This document shows, piece after piece, positions 18,350 to 19,903 of a stretch of 19,903 nucleotides of DNA. Source of the stretch: Stagonosporopsis chrysanthemi (taxonomy: Eukaryota; Ascomycota; Dothideomycetes; Pleosporales; Didymellaceae); assembly GCA_022560025.1 (NCBI GenBank), contig JAFISE010000331.1:1-19903 (forward strand), read 5' to 3'. A model generated the notes under the pieces. The model worked only from the letters and a program-made list of their open reading frames with translations, was not told where the DNA came from and did not search any database. The position numbers and the translations under genes are program-made. Each line of letters starts with the position of its first letter. Position 1 is the first letter of the stretch.

Positions 18350-19384
18350 TTTAGTAGATTTAGTTAGTAGTTAACTAAGCTAATTTGCTTTAAAATAAAA
18401 AATAGTTTAACTTTAACTTTGTTTAATTTCTTTATTAGTCTTTGTGTGTATAGATTTTTAGTAAGAAGATATACTTTATGTCTCTCTTTTAGCTAAGGTA
18501 CTGTTTTTCTTTTCTAGTTTGTATAAGAAATTGCTTATAACTAAGCTTTAGCAATATTATTAAGCAATTTCTAGTGTACGTCCTTTAGTCTCTGTACTAA
18601 GAATATTGCTAACTCTATCTAGATATTGCTCTTAAAACTTTGTATAAAAAGATTTAAGTGTTATCTGTAACTTGCAAAGAACAGCGTATAGCTTGTTGCT
18701 TTTAATTTCTTATTGTTGTATACAATTTATACTATAGGCAAAAGTAAAACCTAGTTATTCTACTGCTAGTTACAGTATATTTAGAGGTATATTTCTATTA
18801 TCTAGTTTACTTGTTTAGTTTGTCTGTCTGTCTACAGGTAATAAGCTGTTAAAAGTTTCTTCTTAGTTCTTACTTCTATAAAGAACGTTGTCTAGAAGTT
18901 TAAAGTAAAGAGCTTGTCTCTATTACTAATAATTAATTTAGGAATACTATAGTATTAAATAATCCTATCTAGAAACACTTAAGTAAGCTGCTCTGCAGTG
19001 TAGCTGTGTTAAAAAGACACAAACTTAGCAGCCTTTGTAAATCTATTTACTACTATAAATATTAAATTATACTTGTAGTCTATAATAGAGTCCTTAGATA
19101 TAAGTAGCTGTGTAACAAAATCTATTGTAATGTTTGTCTAGAGCGCTATTAGTAGCTCTATTGCTTATATTTTTCTATATTTTATATATATACTGTGCTT
19201 ATTCTGTTAGCAAGCAATATAGTTTATAATATACTTAGTAACCTTGTCTTTTATATTAGAGAACTTATAGTATTATTAAATAAGTTCTATAGTACGCATA
19301 ATTCTTAGGTGCCTATAAAGCGTATTATTATAGTAATCTACTATAATCTTTGTCTAAAGTTTGTCTAGTACCTATATTAGTATA
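18344..19384 (-). pseudogene. Gypsy-R pol: integrase
   Basis: Mirror of 520-1560. The zinc-binding end YIAC-stop-QNKHS lies near 19200, and the catalytic core and the KxxPVFHVSLLEP-like end are recognisable on minus. RIP stops occur at Gln/Trp positions, and the frame shift before the last block is at the same place as in gypsy-L. Inactive. Confidence 0.85.
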
Positions 19385-19483
19385 TATTGTTCTTTCTAAG
19401 CTTATATAATTAGGTTAAGCTATTACAATAGTCCTAGAGATCTATCTTTGTTAATTTCTAGAATAGCAGCTTTATTAATTGTC

Positions 19484-19903
19484 TTTTTGCTTACAAGGTT
19501 ATATTAGCAGCTAAGAGCGTCTGCTCTACTATTGTCTTTGCCTAGAGTATATAATATCTTAAATTTGTACTAACCTAGTATTTCTAACTATTTAACTTGT
19601 TGTCTGTTTAATACCTTAGTAGTAGTAAAGTATACTAGGTTCTTATAATCTATATAGATTATAAGCTCTAAACAGCTTTTTGTATATACTTACTAATATT
19701 CTAGAGATAAGACAATTACTAGTAGTTCCTTGTTACATATATTGTATTATTCTTCTAGTCTTAAGAATTTGCGTAAGTAATAGGTAATTAAGTACTATTA
19801 TCTATTTTTTCTTATATAATATATACTCTTAGTGCTAAATCTAAGGTATTTATTTCTATTTGTATAGGCTTATTACTTTTAAATATAATTAGTGTTAGAG
19901 AGT
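19484..19903 (-). pseudogene. Gypsy-R pol: RNase H domain
   Basis: Mirror of 1-420. On minus the YNICNKELL block and the DYKNLVYFTTTKVLN block are intact, followed by LGKDNSRADALS. Here the last block still reads Ala where gypsy-L has Val, so the two copies have decayed independently. Confidence 0.87.

Larger units (their letters stand above)
16664..19903 (-). mobile_element. Gypsy-R: inverted copy of the chromovirus 3' part
   Basis: Reading from the right edge on minus: RNase H, integrase, chromodomain, then MITE A2, the antisense ORF, a purine run and a 3' LTR ending at 16664. Position x of gypsy-L corresponds to 19904-x until the MITE. Near the outer ends the copies look about 90 per cent alike by eye, with most differences being transitions. 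They are less alike between chromodomain and LTR. The two are separate insertions of one family, not a recent duplication, because their flanks differ. Confidence 0.93.

Noticed and set aside
1..19903. Mitochondrial DNA or an altered genetic code, suggested by high A+T and scarce TGA
   Set aside because: TAG and TAA, not TGA, interrupt conserved domains exactly at Trp and Gln positions, and the content is nuclear transposons. Mutation explains the stops.

Overview
This window is transposon-derived, mutation-riddled DNA from the genome of a filamentous ascomycete (Pezizomycotina-like). I infer the organism from three things. The element types are fungal: a Ty3/gypsy chromovirus, Ty1/copia, Fot1/pogo and hAT. 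All coding regions are broken by TAG and TAA in place of Trp and Gln codons. The sequence is very A+T rich, as left by repeat-induced point mutation (RIP). No intact host gene, tRNA, rRNA or CRISPR array was found.

Layout. Two gypsy chromoviruses lie tail to tail and form the window-scale inverted repeat: gypsy-L on + (1-2795) and gypsy-R on - (16664-19903). Their 5' parts run off both edges. Each has RNase H, integrase, chromodomain, a possible antisense ORF and a 3' LTR of about 490-500 bp. Gypsy-L sits in the C-terminal part of a pogo-like transposase (2796-3420). Gypsy-R sits in an unidentified minus-strand gene (15680-16663).

Between them is a Ty1/copia element on + (about 4289-12457), recognisable through gag, protease, integrase, RT and RNase H. 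It has been used as a landing site several times. A 376-bp hAT-type MITE (A1) lies at 3905-4280, just upstream of recognisable gag. A solo gypsy LTR (5496-8124) lies in the protease region and itself carries a 2132-bp pogo element (5648-7779). A 496-bp hAT derivative B (9657-10152) lies between integrase and RT. A full-size hAT element C (12466-15401) lies three bases after the pol stop. A second MITE (A2, 17756-18131) lies in gypsy-R. The insertions keep target-site duplications of the size expected for their class (8 bp hAT, 5 bp LTR, 2 bp TA pogo), so relative insertion order can be read directly.

Nothing here is likely to be expressed as a functional protein. The points of most interest are the mutation context (YpCpR lost, RpCpA kept), the possible antisense ORF shared by both gypsy copies, a fourfold 16-bp palindrome in one LTR, and the unidentified minus-strand gene with a frame-preserving intron.
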